Source: CAZWHE01 sp964633825
GTDB taxonomy: Bacteria > Planctomycetota > B15-G4 > CAYZWU01
NCBI GenBank assembly: GCA_964633825.1
Contig: CAZWHE010000209.1
Span: forward strand, 1-5,507
Direction: 5' to 3'
DNA: 5,507 nucleotides
The translations under genes were made by a program, and so were the position numbers. Of the stretch, positions 1 to 5,507 are shown piece by piece. Below the pieces are notes generated by a model. It saw only the letters and a list, made by a program, of their open reading frames with translations. It was not told where the DNA came from and did no database searches. Each line of letters opens with the position of its first letter. Within the stretch, counting starts at the first letter, position 1.

Positions 1-978
1 AAAGAGCTCGAAAAGACTCCCATTCTTGAAATCACCAAAGCCTCTCATAGCGCCAAAGGGAATGAGCATCCTCTCATAAAAGGAATTCCGAATCTTTTCA
101 AAACAGTTAATCAAAACGGCGATACATGTTTTCTCAACATCCAAGAAATTCAATTTGAAGATAATGACGGATCAATGAAAAAACTGGTCTTCCTGCACGA
201 TGCAACAACCAATGCGTCTTTGCGCAGCGAAAACCAACATCTCGCACGGCTGGCTTCTGTGGGCAAACTCGTCTCTTTTATTGTCCATGAAATTGGCAAC
301 CCCGTTTCTATCATCAATGGTTATTGCCAACTTCTTCTTATGGAAAACGATCTCAATAAGGAGAAAAGAGAGCATATCGAAAAAATACAGTCGGAAACTG
401 AAAGGATCGCGTCTATCGTCAAGAATGTTCTGGGGTTCACGAGAAAGGACGACAATATCGAGAAACTCTGCGCAAAGAAGCTTTTAGATGAAGTATTGGA
501 ACTCAAAAAATACTCGCTCAGGCGTAAAGGCATTTCTCATTCTCTCGTAGCCGACGAAAACGAAACTTATCAAATCTCGGGAAATAAAATCCTTTTGATG
601 CAAGTGATACTGAACCTCATTGACAATGCGGAAGAAGCCGTCTGGGCGTGTGACCGAAAGGAAATCCGTTTTATCGTGACCGCCGACGACGACTTTACCA
701 ATATCGAAATCGCCGATTCCGGACCTGGAATTACAGAGGCTCATCACGATAAAATATTTACCGCATTTTACACGACTAAAAAAAATGGGCTCGGAACCGG
801 TCTCGGTCTTTCCATGTCGCGAAGAATCATCAGAAATCACGGCGGAAATCTTTTCCTCAAAAAGAACGAAGAGCTGACGGGTGCTGCTTTTCAGATCAGT
901 CTTCCGCATACCAGGTTGGAATCTTTCAATCCGAAACCAGGGAAATCGAATCAACAGAATCGAGAACAGGGGAATTAA
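1..978 (+). CDS. PAS/HisKA/HATPase sensor histidine kinase, 5'-truncated by window edge
   Basis: This is the C-terminal part of a two-component sensor kinase, which autophosphorylates a histidine using ATP and passes the phosphate to a response regulator not seen here. The frame is open from base 1, so the ATG at 175 is internal. Visible residues 1-65 or so look like the end of a PAS sensor domain (LVFLHDATTNASL linker). The dimerisation/phosphoacceptor helix follows, with His96 (bases 286-288) in the H-box HEIGNP. The catalytic domain shows the N-box LNLIDNAEEA (about 204-213), the G1 box DSGPGI (239-244), F-box residues FTAFYTTKK, and the G2 box GLGTGLGL (263-270). All essential motifs are intact, and 325 residues are visible. 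No membrane segment is seen in this part. HEIGNP is the NtrB-like subtype. The gene looks lower in GC than its neighbours. Its target is unknown. Confidence 0.93.
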   Translation, partial: KELEKTPILEITKASHSAKGNEHPLIKGIPNLFKTVNQNGDTCFLNIQEIQFEDNDGSMKKLVFLHDATTNASLRSENQHLARLASVGKLVSFIVHEIGNPVSIINGYCQLLLMENDLNKEKREHIEKIQSETERIASIVKNVLGFTRKDDNIEKLCAKKLLDEVLELKKYSLRRKGISHSLVADENETYQISGNKILLMQVILNLIDNAEEAVWACDRKEIRFIVTADDDFTNIEIADSGPGITEAHHDKIFTAFYTTKKNGLGTGLGLSMSRRIIRNHGGNLFLKKNEELTGAAFQISLPHTRLESFNPKPGKSNQQNREQGN

Positions 979-982
979 GGAG
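977..982 (+). promoter_or_regulatory. Ribosome binding site deciding the cvpA start
   Basis: AAGGAG overlaps the last two bases of the kinase stop codon. It lies 8 nt before the ATG at 991 but only 2 nt before an in-frame GTG at 985, so the ATG is the better start. Confidence 0.75.
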
Positions 983-990
983 ACGTGAAC

Positions 991-1614
991 ATGGAGTCAT
1001 CGTTTTTCGAAAGCATTAGCGTTGTCGATCTTGTCGCCTTGGGAATTCTCATCTTTTTTTTCATCCTCGGGCTCTTCAAGGGCTTTACATGGCAGGTGAT
1101 GCGCATCGCCACGATCGCGGTCGGTATGCTTCTTGCGCGAGCCCTCTCGCCGTCGTTTTCCTGCTTCCTCGAAAAAACGATCTCGGGGCTCGACGGAAGC
1201 CCTTATTCGGGACCCATTGCCTATTTCCTCATTTTCGTTGCAGTCTTTATTGTGGGGACCCTGCTGGCATTCCTGATGAAGGGTGCGCTGAAAAGACTCA
1301 AGCTTCAGGCTTATGATTGGCTGCTCGGCGCCCTTATGGGGATTCTGACCGGCGCCATTATCGTCGTTGTCATCGTTCTCGTTCTCGTCTCTTTTCTACC
1401 CGAGGAGCATAAATTCAGAAAAGACATTGAGCAATCCAAAACCCTGGAGTACTCGGGCTGGGCCATATCGGTTGCAGACCCTTTTATTCCCCCACAGCTT
1501 CAGGAAAAGGTTATGGAAGTGCTCGACGAGGCGGGTCTTCTCAAGGAAGGCCTCAAAGATGTCTGGGAAAAATCCGATTCGGAGGATGACGAGGAGACCG
1601 AAAAAGATCGGTAA
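991..1614 (+). CDS. cvpA: CvpA family inner-membrane protein
   Basis: This is a 207-residue integral membrane protein of the CvpA (colicin V production) family. The family is widespread, linked to colicin V export in E. coli and to envelope homeostasis elsewhere, but its biochemical activity is not settled. Four hydrophobic segments are visible at about 11-29, 33-52, 73-95 and 111-136. Family landmarks are the early Asp13 followed by G27 and K30-G31, and the D109-W-L-L-G-A-L-M-G segment opening the fourth helix. A soluble tail of about 70 residues follows and ends in a very acidic run (SDSEDDEETEKD). The ATG at 991 is preferred to a GTG at 985 on ribosome-binding-site spacing. It lies 12 nt behind the kinase gene and is probably co-transcribed with it. 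The family call is firm; the role here is unknown. Confidence 0.87.
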   Translation: MESSFFESISVVDLVALGILIFFFILGLFKGFTWQVMRIATIAVGMLLARALSPSFSCFLEKTISGLDGSPYSGPIAYFLIFVAVFIVGTLLAFLMKGALKRLKLQAYDWLLGALMGILTGAIIVVVIVLVLVSFLPEEHKFRKDIEQSKTLEYSGWAISVADPFIPPQLQEKVMEVLDEAGLLKEGLKDVWEKSDSEDDEETEKDR

Positions 1615-1628
1615 CGGTTCGGACCGTT
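1613..1628. terminator. Small perfect hairpin between convergent cvpA and thiC
   Basis: AACGGT and ACCGTT form a 6-bp stem with the loop TCGG, overlapping the cvpA stop codon. On the minus strand a T5 run (bases 1601-1605) follows after about 7 nt. On the plus strand no T run follows. It may be a weak terminator for thiC transcription, but the spacing to the T run is longer than usual. Confidence 0.35.
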
Positions 1629-1658
1629 CAACCCGACTCCCCCATCGCTCTGTTCGGA

Positions 1659-2948
1659 TCACGCCGTTCCGCTGTCAGTCTTTTCGACCTTGAGGAGATT
1701 GTCGATATTGATCGGACAGTAGGAGCCGCACATCGTACAAACCTCTTCCCCATAGGATTCGCTCTCCTGGCGAAATCTTCGGGCGCAGGCCGGATCGATG
1801 GCGAGCTTGTACATGCTTTCCCAGTCGAGCTTTTTGCGCGCCTCCGACATGAGCCTGTCCTTTTCCCGAGCCCCTTTGACCCCTTTGACGATATCGCCCG
1901 AATGCGCGGCAATCCTGGCGGCGATAACGCCCATCCTGACGTCTGCAACCGTGGGAAGCCGCAGATGCTCCGCCGGGGTGACATAACAGAGAAAATCCGC
2001 GCCCGCCGCAGCGGCAACCGCGCCCCCTATCGCCGACGTGATGTGGTCATATCCGGCCGCGATATCCGTTGTCAGAGGGCCCAGGACGTAAAACGGTGCA
2101 TTGTTGCAGATCCTCTTCTCGAGCTGAACGTTCATGGCGATCTGATCGAGAGGAACGTGACCCGGGCCTTCGACCATGCACTGGACACCGCGATCGAAAG
2201 CCCGCGACGCGAGCCTTCCAATAGTAAACAACTCTTCAAGCTGCAGCTGGTCGGACGCATCAAGAACGGATCCCGGCCTCAGGCCGTCGCCGAGGCTTAG
2301 CGTGACGTCGTATTCGGCAGCGATGTCGAGAAGGCGATCGTACTCTTCGTAAAGCGGGTTCTCCTTGCCGTTCTTGTGCATCCAGGCAGACAGCAAACCC
2401 CCGCCCCGCGACACGACACCCATAATCCTGTCCTTCGAGTCGAGGATTTGGGGAAGAAGGTCTTTCGTGACACCGCAGTGGACGGTCACGAAATCGACAC
2501 CGGATTTCGCATGGCGCAGAATGACGTCAAAGATTTTATCAGCCTCGATCTCCTCGAACCCGGTATGAGTGGCGATCTGATAAAGCGGAACGGTGCCAAC
2601 CATGAGAGGCGAAGCCTTGATAACGGCATCGCGGCACTTATCGAGGTTTCCGCCCGTGGAAAGATCCATGACGGCGTCGGCCCCGGCTTGCACGGCCGAA
2701 TTCAGTTTTTCGAGCTCTTCATTGATATCGATTCTTTTCGGAGATGTCCCCAGATTGGCATTGATCTTGGTTCTGAGACCCTTTCCGATACCTACGGCTT
2801 TGAAATCTCTGAGCTTGTTTTTGGGAATGACAACGCTTCCCTCCTCCACGAGCTTCATGATTTCCTCAGGCTCGAGGGATTCTTCACGGGCGACTTGTAT
2901 CATTTCCGGGGTGACTTCCCCGTTTCGTGCTTTCAAGAGCTGAGTCAT
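1659..2948 (-). CDS. thiC: ThiC-superfamily radical SAM enzyme: phosphomethylpyrimidine synthase (or BzaF paralogue)
   Basis: ThiC converts aminoimidazole ribotide (AIR) with S-adenosylmethionine into hydroxymethylpyrimidine phosphate, the pyrimidine precursor of thiamine, in the cytoplasm. The 429-residue protein is the short form lacking the extra N-terminal domain of the E. coli type. Visible core motifs are SRGGG (180-184), LGDGLRPG (219-226), VEGPGHVP (259-266), FYVLGPLTTD (286-295), GYDHI (299-303) and CYVTPAEHL (321-329). The C-terminal Fe-S site has Cys404, Cys407 and Cys411 (CX2CX3C, one residue tighter than the E. coli CX2CX4C). The start is supported by a GGAGGT site 6 nt upstream. 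Only about 53 nt separate the start from the previous terminator's T-tract, too little for a TPP riboswitch, and none is seen. No other thi gene is in view. BzaF, which makes 5-hydroxybenzimidazole from AIR, has the same fold and length and cannot be excluded. The superfamily is certain; the exact product is less so. Confidence 0.93.
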   Translation of the reverse strand: MTQLLKARNGEVTPEMIQVAREESLEPEEIMKLVEEGSVVIPKNKLRDFKAVGIGKGLRTKINANLGTSPKRIDINEELEKLNSAVQAGADAVMDLSTGGNLDKCRDAVIKASPLMVGTVPLYQIATHTGFEEIEADKIFDVILRHAKSGVDFVTVHCGVTKDLLPQILDSKDRIMGVVSRGGGLLSAWMHKNGKENPLYEEYDRLLDIAAEYDVTLSLGDGLRPGSVLDASDQLQLEELFTIGRLASRAFDRGVQCMVEGPGHVPLDQIAMNVQLEKRICNNAPFYVLGPLTTDIAAGYDHITSAIGGAVAAAAGADFLCYVTPAEHLRLPTVADVRMGVIAARIAAHSGDIVKGVKGAREKDRLMSEARKKLDWESMYKLAIDPACARRFRQESESYGEEVCTMCGSYCPINIDNLLKVEKTDSGTA

Positions 2949-2954
2949 TCCATT

Positions 2955-2960
2955 ACCTCC
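2955..2960 (-). promoter_or_regulatory. Strong Shine-Dalgarno site of thiC
   Basis: The minus strand reads GGAGGT, 6 nt before the ATG at 2948. This is a near-ideal site and confirms the start. The short space up to the upstream terminator implies that any thiC promoter lies within about 2960-3010. I see no convincing -35/-10 pair there. Confidence 0.8.
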
Positions 2961-3000
2961 TCTCCCTGCTCGATCGTGGGGATAGCAGAGCGATGGATTT

Positions 3001-3038
3001 AAAACTAAAAAGGGGGGCCGGACGCTTTCCCGCCCCCC
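3001..3038 (-). terminator. Rho-independent terminator after the propeller gene
   Basis: On the minus strand GGGGGGC (3038-3032) pairs with GCCCCCC (3018-3012), and an inner GG/CC extension past one bulge is possible. The T-rich tail TTTTTAGTTTT (3011-3001) follows directly. The stem begins 31 nt beyond the propeller stop codon. The structure is strong and correctly oriented, so the propeller transcript probably ends before thiC. Confidence 0.9.
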
Positions 3039-3068
3039 ATTATGGAATACTAACGCGGTTTTTATTCT

Positions 3069-4499
3069 TTACAAGATTAAAAGCTCGTGCACGTTCGATG
3101 TTCTGACTTCGAGATCATAATCTTTGGCCACACCCTGCAGGTAGATGGTTTTTCCCGCAAGCCAGGGCAAATTCGGAATCGTGGGATTCGAATTCAAAAG
3201 AGAGTGATCGACGTCGAAAACATCTCTCACGGGGAGCCAGAAAGGAAATCCGATGTCGAGAGTGAAGTTCGGAAAGACAATGGGGCCCATGTTGAACGAG
3301 CCGACAAGGCCTCCTTCGGCGCCGGTCTCTCCTCCAGTGAGAATCATGTTCACCGTCCCCCCCGGCAGGGCCGTCTCATCCCCGGTCAGATAGAGGCCGT
3401 GCTCGGGGACTCCGGTAAGAACATATATCGAGGTATCCGCCTGGTCCGTGATATAGACTTTCTTCCCATCCTTTGAAAAGAGCGCCTCATTTCCCTGGCC
3501 CGCGCCGTGGTAAAGGAGATTGATAACGGCCAGGACACACCCCGTCTTTCGACCGACGACGACAACCGAACCCTCCAGGCTGGTGACGACCAGCGTGTTT
3601 CCGTCGGATGAGGCGCCGATGCCGTATTCAAAAAGGGCGGCGGTCTGCGAGAGATCGATCGTTCGGGCCAGCACGGGCGGGCTTTGATCCAGATCCACCT
3701 CGTAAAGGAGATTATTTCCGTTGTAATCGAGAACGGTGACATAGGCGTACCCGTCGAAAACGACCACGTCATTGGCGCCCGGCCATCCCGACGGATTGTT
3801 GTCAAGAACAACCGTATCGATTTGAGCCGGGTTGGAGAGATCGAGAACGCTCAGGACCGCCTGAAAAGACCAATCGGTCCCCGGGATGACCAGCTTACCG
3901 TTATAATGAGCCATCCGGCCGTTGAATGCGGCCACGTTGAGATAAACATCATCGATATCAAGATACGTGGGCCCGGGTTCCGTGTCGATACGTATGATTT
4001 CACCCATATTGACGGTCGAGACATAAAGATACCGTCCCTGAGACCCCATGAGGAGCCCGAAAGGATAGTTTCCCAATCCCCCGCCGAGCTGTGTGAGATC
4101 CACGATATTAGATGGCGACAAATCGGGGTTCAGGACACTGATCGTTCCGTCGTTCGAATTGGAAACAAAAACTTTCTCGAGAGCTCCAGTTCCGCTGTAC
4201 CGGAATTCGATCTCCTCGGGAAAACTTCCGGCCTGCCCATCGAGGACCACAGCGTCGGTGAACGTATCGATCGTGACGACACGGTCGTTCGGGTAAGAAA
4301 AGGAGCCCGGGATCGCGGCATACAGGATCGTACCGTCGGCGGTCAGCTTCATTCCGAAAGGCCAATCGTAGTCGCCGTCCCCGTCTTCGAGATCGATGAC
4401 GGCACCGACTTCCTGGGCCGGCGCCGCAGCGGAAACGAACAGGACGAAGGGCACCAACAAAATAATCGGCCGGAAACAGCGGTGCATTACAGAGTTCAT
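3069..4499 (-). CDS. Secreted seven-bladed beta-propeller protein under B12 riboswitch control (BtuG-like candidate)
   Basis: This is a 476-residue exported protein. It has a basic N-terminus, a hydrophobic core (about 11-25) and an APA signal-peptidase site before Gln29. There is no lipobox cysteine, so it is probably periplasmic or surface-exposed rather than a lipoprotein. Seven propeller-type repeats can be counted at about 47-85, 92-135, 145-175, 196-232, 243-282, 292-327 and 336-362. They have the YVTN/YncE look: a 'DG..LYV' strand, then '..I..ID'. A separate, Gly- and aromatic-rich beta domain follows at 365-476 (GKTIYLQGVA near its end), resembling C-terminal domains of secreted proteins in Planctomycetes and Myxococcota as I recall them. 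The start is the ATG at 4499; a TTG 12 nt upstream overlaps the ribosome binding site and is rejected. The gene has its own promoter, a cobalamin riboswitch and a terminator. By regulation and fold it may bind cobalamin like Bacteroides BtuG; this is inference. Confidence 0.88.
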   Translation of the reverse strand: MNSVMHRCFRPIILLVPFVLFVSAAAPAQEVGAVIDLEDGDGDYDWPFGMKLTADGTILYAAIPGSFSYPNDRVVTIDTFTDAVVLDGQAGSFPEEIEFRYSGTGALEKVFVSNSNDGTISVLNPDLSPSNIVDLTQLGGGLGNYPFGLLMGSQGRYLYVSTVNMGEIIRIDTEPGPTYLDIDDVYLNVAAFNGRMAHYNGKLVIPGTDWSFQAVLSVLDLSNPAQIDTVVLDNNPSGWPGANDVVVFDGYAYVTVLDYNGNNLLYEVDLDQSPPVLARTIDLSQTAALFEYGIGASSDGNTLVVTSLEGSVVVVGRKTGCVLAVINLLYHGAGQGNEALFSKDGKKVYITDQADTSIYVLTGVPEHGLYLTGDETALPGGTVNMILTGGETGAEGGLVGSFNMGPIVFPNFTLDIGFPFWLPVRDVFDVDHSLLNSNPTIPNLPWLAGKTIYLQGVAKDYDLEVRTSNVHELLIL

Positions 4500-4500
4500 G

Positions 4501-4570
4501 TCTTCCTCCAATCTGGAAACAAAAAAAGATGCCGGCAGCCTGGCCCGAAGAATCTTTGGAAAGAGGAAGA
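4501..4570 (-). promoter_or_regulatory. Probable riboswitch expression platform: terminator-like hairpin and anti-Shine-Dalgarno helix
   Basis: Two structures are visible on the minus strand. An outer helix pairs TCTTCCTC (4570-4563) perfectly with GAGGAAGA (4508-4501), covering most of the ribosome binding site. Inside it AAAGAT (4557-4552) pairs with ATCTTT (4530-4525), with a CGG/CCG inner stem (4547-4545 with 4535-4533), and a T7 run (4527-4521) overlaps and follows the 3' arm. The first could block translation and the second could end transcription. The pairing is seen directly; that it answers to the riboswitch is inferred from position. The antiterminator partner was not identified. 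Confidence 0.55.
4504..4509 (-). promoter_or_regulatory. Ribosome binding site deciding the propeller start
   Basis: The minus strand reads GGAGGA, 4 nt before the ATG at 4499. The in-frame TTG at 4511 overlaps this site, so translation must start at the ATG. The site is also one side of an 8-bp helix with 4563-4570. Confidence 0.8.
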
Positions 4571-4735
4571 AGCTGAGGATAAAGAGAGCCGAAATGGATT
4601 TGATTTGTTTTTGTGAGCCCCGTTTTGGGGGGGGAATCCGTTCCAGCCTAACGTCACTTCACTCACTCCACGAAGTTGCAGTGATTCGAAACAGCCCGGA
4701 TGCAGGTCGACACAACCGCATGACGGACTGTTATT
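4571..4735 (-). other. Leader between riboswitch core and expression platform
   Basis: About 165 nt with no supported gene. It holds a C8 run on the minus strand (4634-4627) that with AAAAC and G4 can form a short C4/G4 hairpin, and a possible ACTTC/GAAGT stem. A 20-codon ATG frame lacks a ribosome binding site. This stretch probably contains the regulatory P13-type hairpin that kisses the riboswitch core, but I cannot assign it. Confidence 0.4.
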
Positions 4736-4902
4736 GCAAGCGAGGAAGGTTTTCTGACTTATGGGTCATTCTCGGGCTGCGCCTTCCCACCGGGGGAAAT
4801 CAGATTTCCGGGCCGGCAGTGGCACCGAGGCAGCCGTCGTCGCCAATTACAGCGGCGGGTCCGTGATGGATTTTCACCATCTTCCCTCTGCACATCGCCT
4901 GC
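4736..4902 (-). promoter_or_regulatory. Cobalamin (adenosylcobalamin/B12) riboswitch
   Basis: This RNA element binds a cobalamin and usually represses the gene downstream when B12 is plentiful. Read on the minus strand it has the ordered class signature: GGGAAGATGGTGAAAATCC (4886-4868), ACGGACCCGCCGCTGTAA, then GCCACTG, GGGAAGGCG, TGACCCATAAGTCAG, and the B12-box equivalent AGTCAGAAAACCTTCC (consensus AGYCAGGAGACCTGCC). The closing P1 helix is GCAGGCGA (4902-4895) with TCGCTTGC (4743-4736), 8 pairs with one G-U. An accessory hairpin GGAAAT/ATTTCC lies in the peripheral region. It sits between a promoter and the propeller gene, 236 nt from its start codon. The family matches Rfam RF00174 by consensus recall; ligand preference (adenosyl versus other forms) is not readable. 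Confidence 0.94.
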
Positions 4903-4912
4903 GAGCCAGATT

Positions 4913-4968
4913 GTCAACACGAACAAGATGAGCCGACTATACGAAAAAGAACGACAAGGTCAACACGA
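4913..4968. repeat. 10-nt direct repeat in the riboswitch promoter region
   Basis: GTCAACACGA occurs at 4913-4922 and again at 4959-4968, 46 bp apart. The upstream copy (in minus-strand terms) includes most of the -35 element; the other lies near the 5' end of the transcript. It could be a regulator site or chance. Confidence 0.35.
4936..4963 (-). promoter_or_regulatory. Sigma70-like promoter driving the riboswitch and propeller gene
   Basis: The minus strand has a -35 element TTGACC (4963-4958), a 16-nt spacer and a -10 element TATAGT (4941-4936). The predicted RNA start near 4929 is about 27 nt ahead of riboswitch helix P1, which is a sensible layout. The promoter lies 9 nt beyond the nadA stop codon. 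Confidence 0.7.
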
Positions 4969-4972
4969 TTGT

Positions 4973-5507
4973 TCAGCTGACCTCGAGCATTCTTTCGAGA
5001 GCTTTTTTAGCATCCCGCGCCACATGGACGGGAACATCGACTTTGAATGAGGAATCCGCTCCGAGATTTTCGAGAGATTCGAGAAGGTTGAACAGATTGA
5101 TCCTGAACATGTTCGGACAAAAAGAACGGGCCAGCGGCAGGATCGTCTTTCGGCCGGCATATTCCCTGGAGATGCGATCGACGAGATTGATTTCCGTGCC
5201 GATAAAGAGGGTGGAACCGTCGGGAGCTTCGGCGGCGGTCGCAACGATCTTGGTCGTCGATCCGATAACGTCGGATATATTCACCACATCCTCGCTGCAC
5301 TCGGGGTGGACTACGATCAGACCATTCGGTTCTTTCTTCCTAGCGGCTTTGACATGCTCGGGGGTGAAAAAAGTGTGCACGTGGCAATAGCCTTTCCAGA
5401 GGACAAGGCGGGTCCCGGATTCGATGCTTGCATCCTGTCATCCTTCGGGTAGCGAGGGATAGTACATTGCTCTGGCGTACCGGGGTTTCCCAAGCGCGTT
5501 CGCCGTG
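4973..5507 (-). CDS. nadA: Quinolinate synthase NadA, C-terminal part, with an internal in-frame TGA
   Basis: NadA is the 4Fe-4S enzyme that condenses iminoaspartate with dihydroxyacetone phosphate to quinolinate in NAD synthesis, in the cytoplasm. Visible landmarks are LVLWKGYCHVH with one cluster cysteine (codon 5386-5384), the HPE substrate-binding motif, DVIGSTTKI, FIGTEINLVDRI, FCPNMFRI with the third cluster cysteine (codon 5119-5117), and a final ALERML, the normal family end. The N-terminal half, including the first cluster cysteine, lies beyond the window. Upstream of the LWKG motif the frame stays readable to the edge (TANALGKP..., as in homologues) except for a TGA at 5440-5438. 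The gene is therefore broken, recoded or misread at that codon. A GTG at 5380 is inside the conserved core and is not a start. Confidence 0.88.
5438..5440 (-). other. In-frame TGA codon within nadA
   Basis: Both sides of the TGA read as NadA in the same frame: ...YYPSLPEG, TGA, QDASIESGTRLVLW. From recalled homologues (LPLGGNTPEA...LLWKGHC) the spacing is preserved and the stop falls on a glycine position, so a single GGA to TGA change would explain it. No frameshift is needed. Confidence 0.8.

Noticed and set aside
2943..2953. Two-codon minus-strand frame ATG GAA TGA (2953-2945) overlapping the thiC start
   Set aside because: Its ATG is only about 1 nt from the Shine-Dalgarno site, so it would not be initiated well; the overlap with the true ATG is probably chance.
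2376..3002. Plus-strand open frame of 208 codons opposite thiC
   Set aside because: Lies antisense to the strongly conserved ThiC core and across its start region; no domain seen.
2949..3060. TPP riboswitch upstream of thiC
   Set aside because: No CTGAGA-type core is present, and the space is taken by the terminator and a leader too short for the element.
3684..4616. Long plus-strand open frame of 310 codons opposite the propeller gene
   Set aside because: It is antisense to a gene with a clear signal peptide and propeller repeats, has no recognisable domain, and is a GC-driven shadow frame.
4618..4634. CCCC-GTTTT-GGGG hairpin and G8 tract as a plus-strand terminator or phase-variable tract
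   Set aside because: No T run follows on either strand, and the tract is not in a coding region or between promoter boxes; it may only be error-prone sequence.
4650..4722. Minus-strand 20-codon leader peptide starting with ATG at 4722
   Set aside because: No ribosome binding site and no codon pattern of an attenuator peptide.
4396..4866. Plus-strand open frame of 156 codons across the leader
   Set aside because: It runs opposite the signal-peptide region, leader and cobalamin riboswitch; the riboswitch consensus explains the conservation and the peptide has no recognisable features.
4890..4917. Second minus-strand promoter using TTGACA (4917-4912)
   Set aside because: A perfect -35 box, but nothing like a -10 box 16-18 nt downstream, and transcripts would start inside riboswitch helix P1.

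Overview
This 5.5 kb window comes from a Gram-negative-type bacterium with a moderately GC-rich genome. The short (429-residue) ThiC, the NadA type with an LVLWKGYC segment, the NtrB-like kinase and the secreted propeller protein suggest an anaerobic lineage such as Desulfobacterota or a neighbouring candidate phylum. That placement is an inference from protein style, not from a marker gene.

Left part, + strand (1-1614): the C-terminal part of a PAS/HisKA/HATPase sensor histidine kinase, then after 12 nt a CvpA-family membrane protein, probably co-transcribed. Both converge on a minus-strand block that fills the rest of the window.

Minus-strand block (1659-5507), in transcription order. (1) The 3' part of nadA (quinolinate synthase, NAD biosynthesis), entering from the right edge and carrying one in-frame TGA about 23 codons inside the window. 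(2) A self-contained transcription unit: a sigma70-like promoter right after nadA, a complete cobalamin (B12) riboswitch at about 4736-4902, a long leader ending in a terminator-like hairpin and an anti-Shine-Dalgarno helix, a secreted seven-bladed beta-propeller protein with a signal peptide, and a strong intrinsic terminator. (3) A ThiC-superfamily radical SAM enzyme with its own perfect Shine-Dalgarno and no TPP riboswitch.

The most interesting point is the B12 riboswitch controlling, as far as can be seen, a single secreted propeller protein. Secreted propellers that capture B12 are known (Bacteroides BtuG). This protein could therefore be a cobalamin- or corrinoid-binding capture protein outside that group, although the link rests on regulation and fold rather than on sequence identity. 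A ThiC paralogue next to a B12-regulated gene also raises the possibility that it is BzaF (5-hydroxybenzimidazole synthase, anaerobic B12 lower-ligand synthesis) rather than thiamine ThiC. Ordinary ThiC remains the more likely call.
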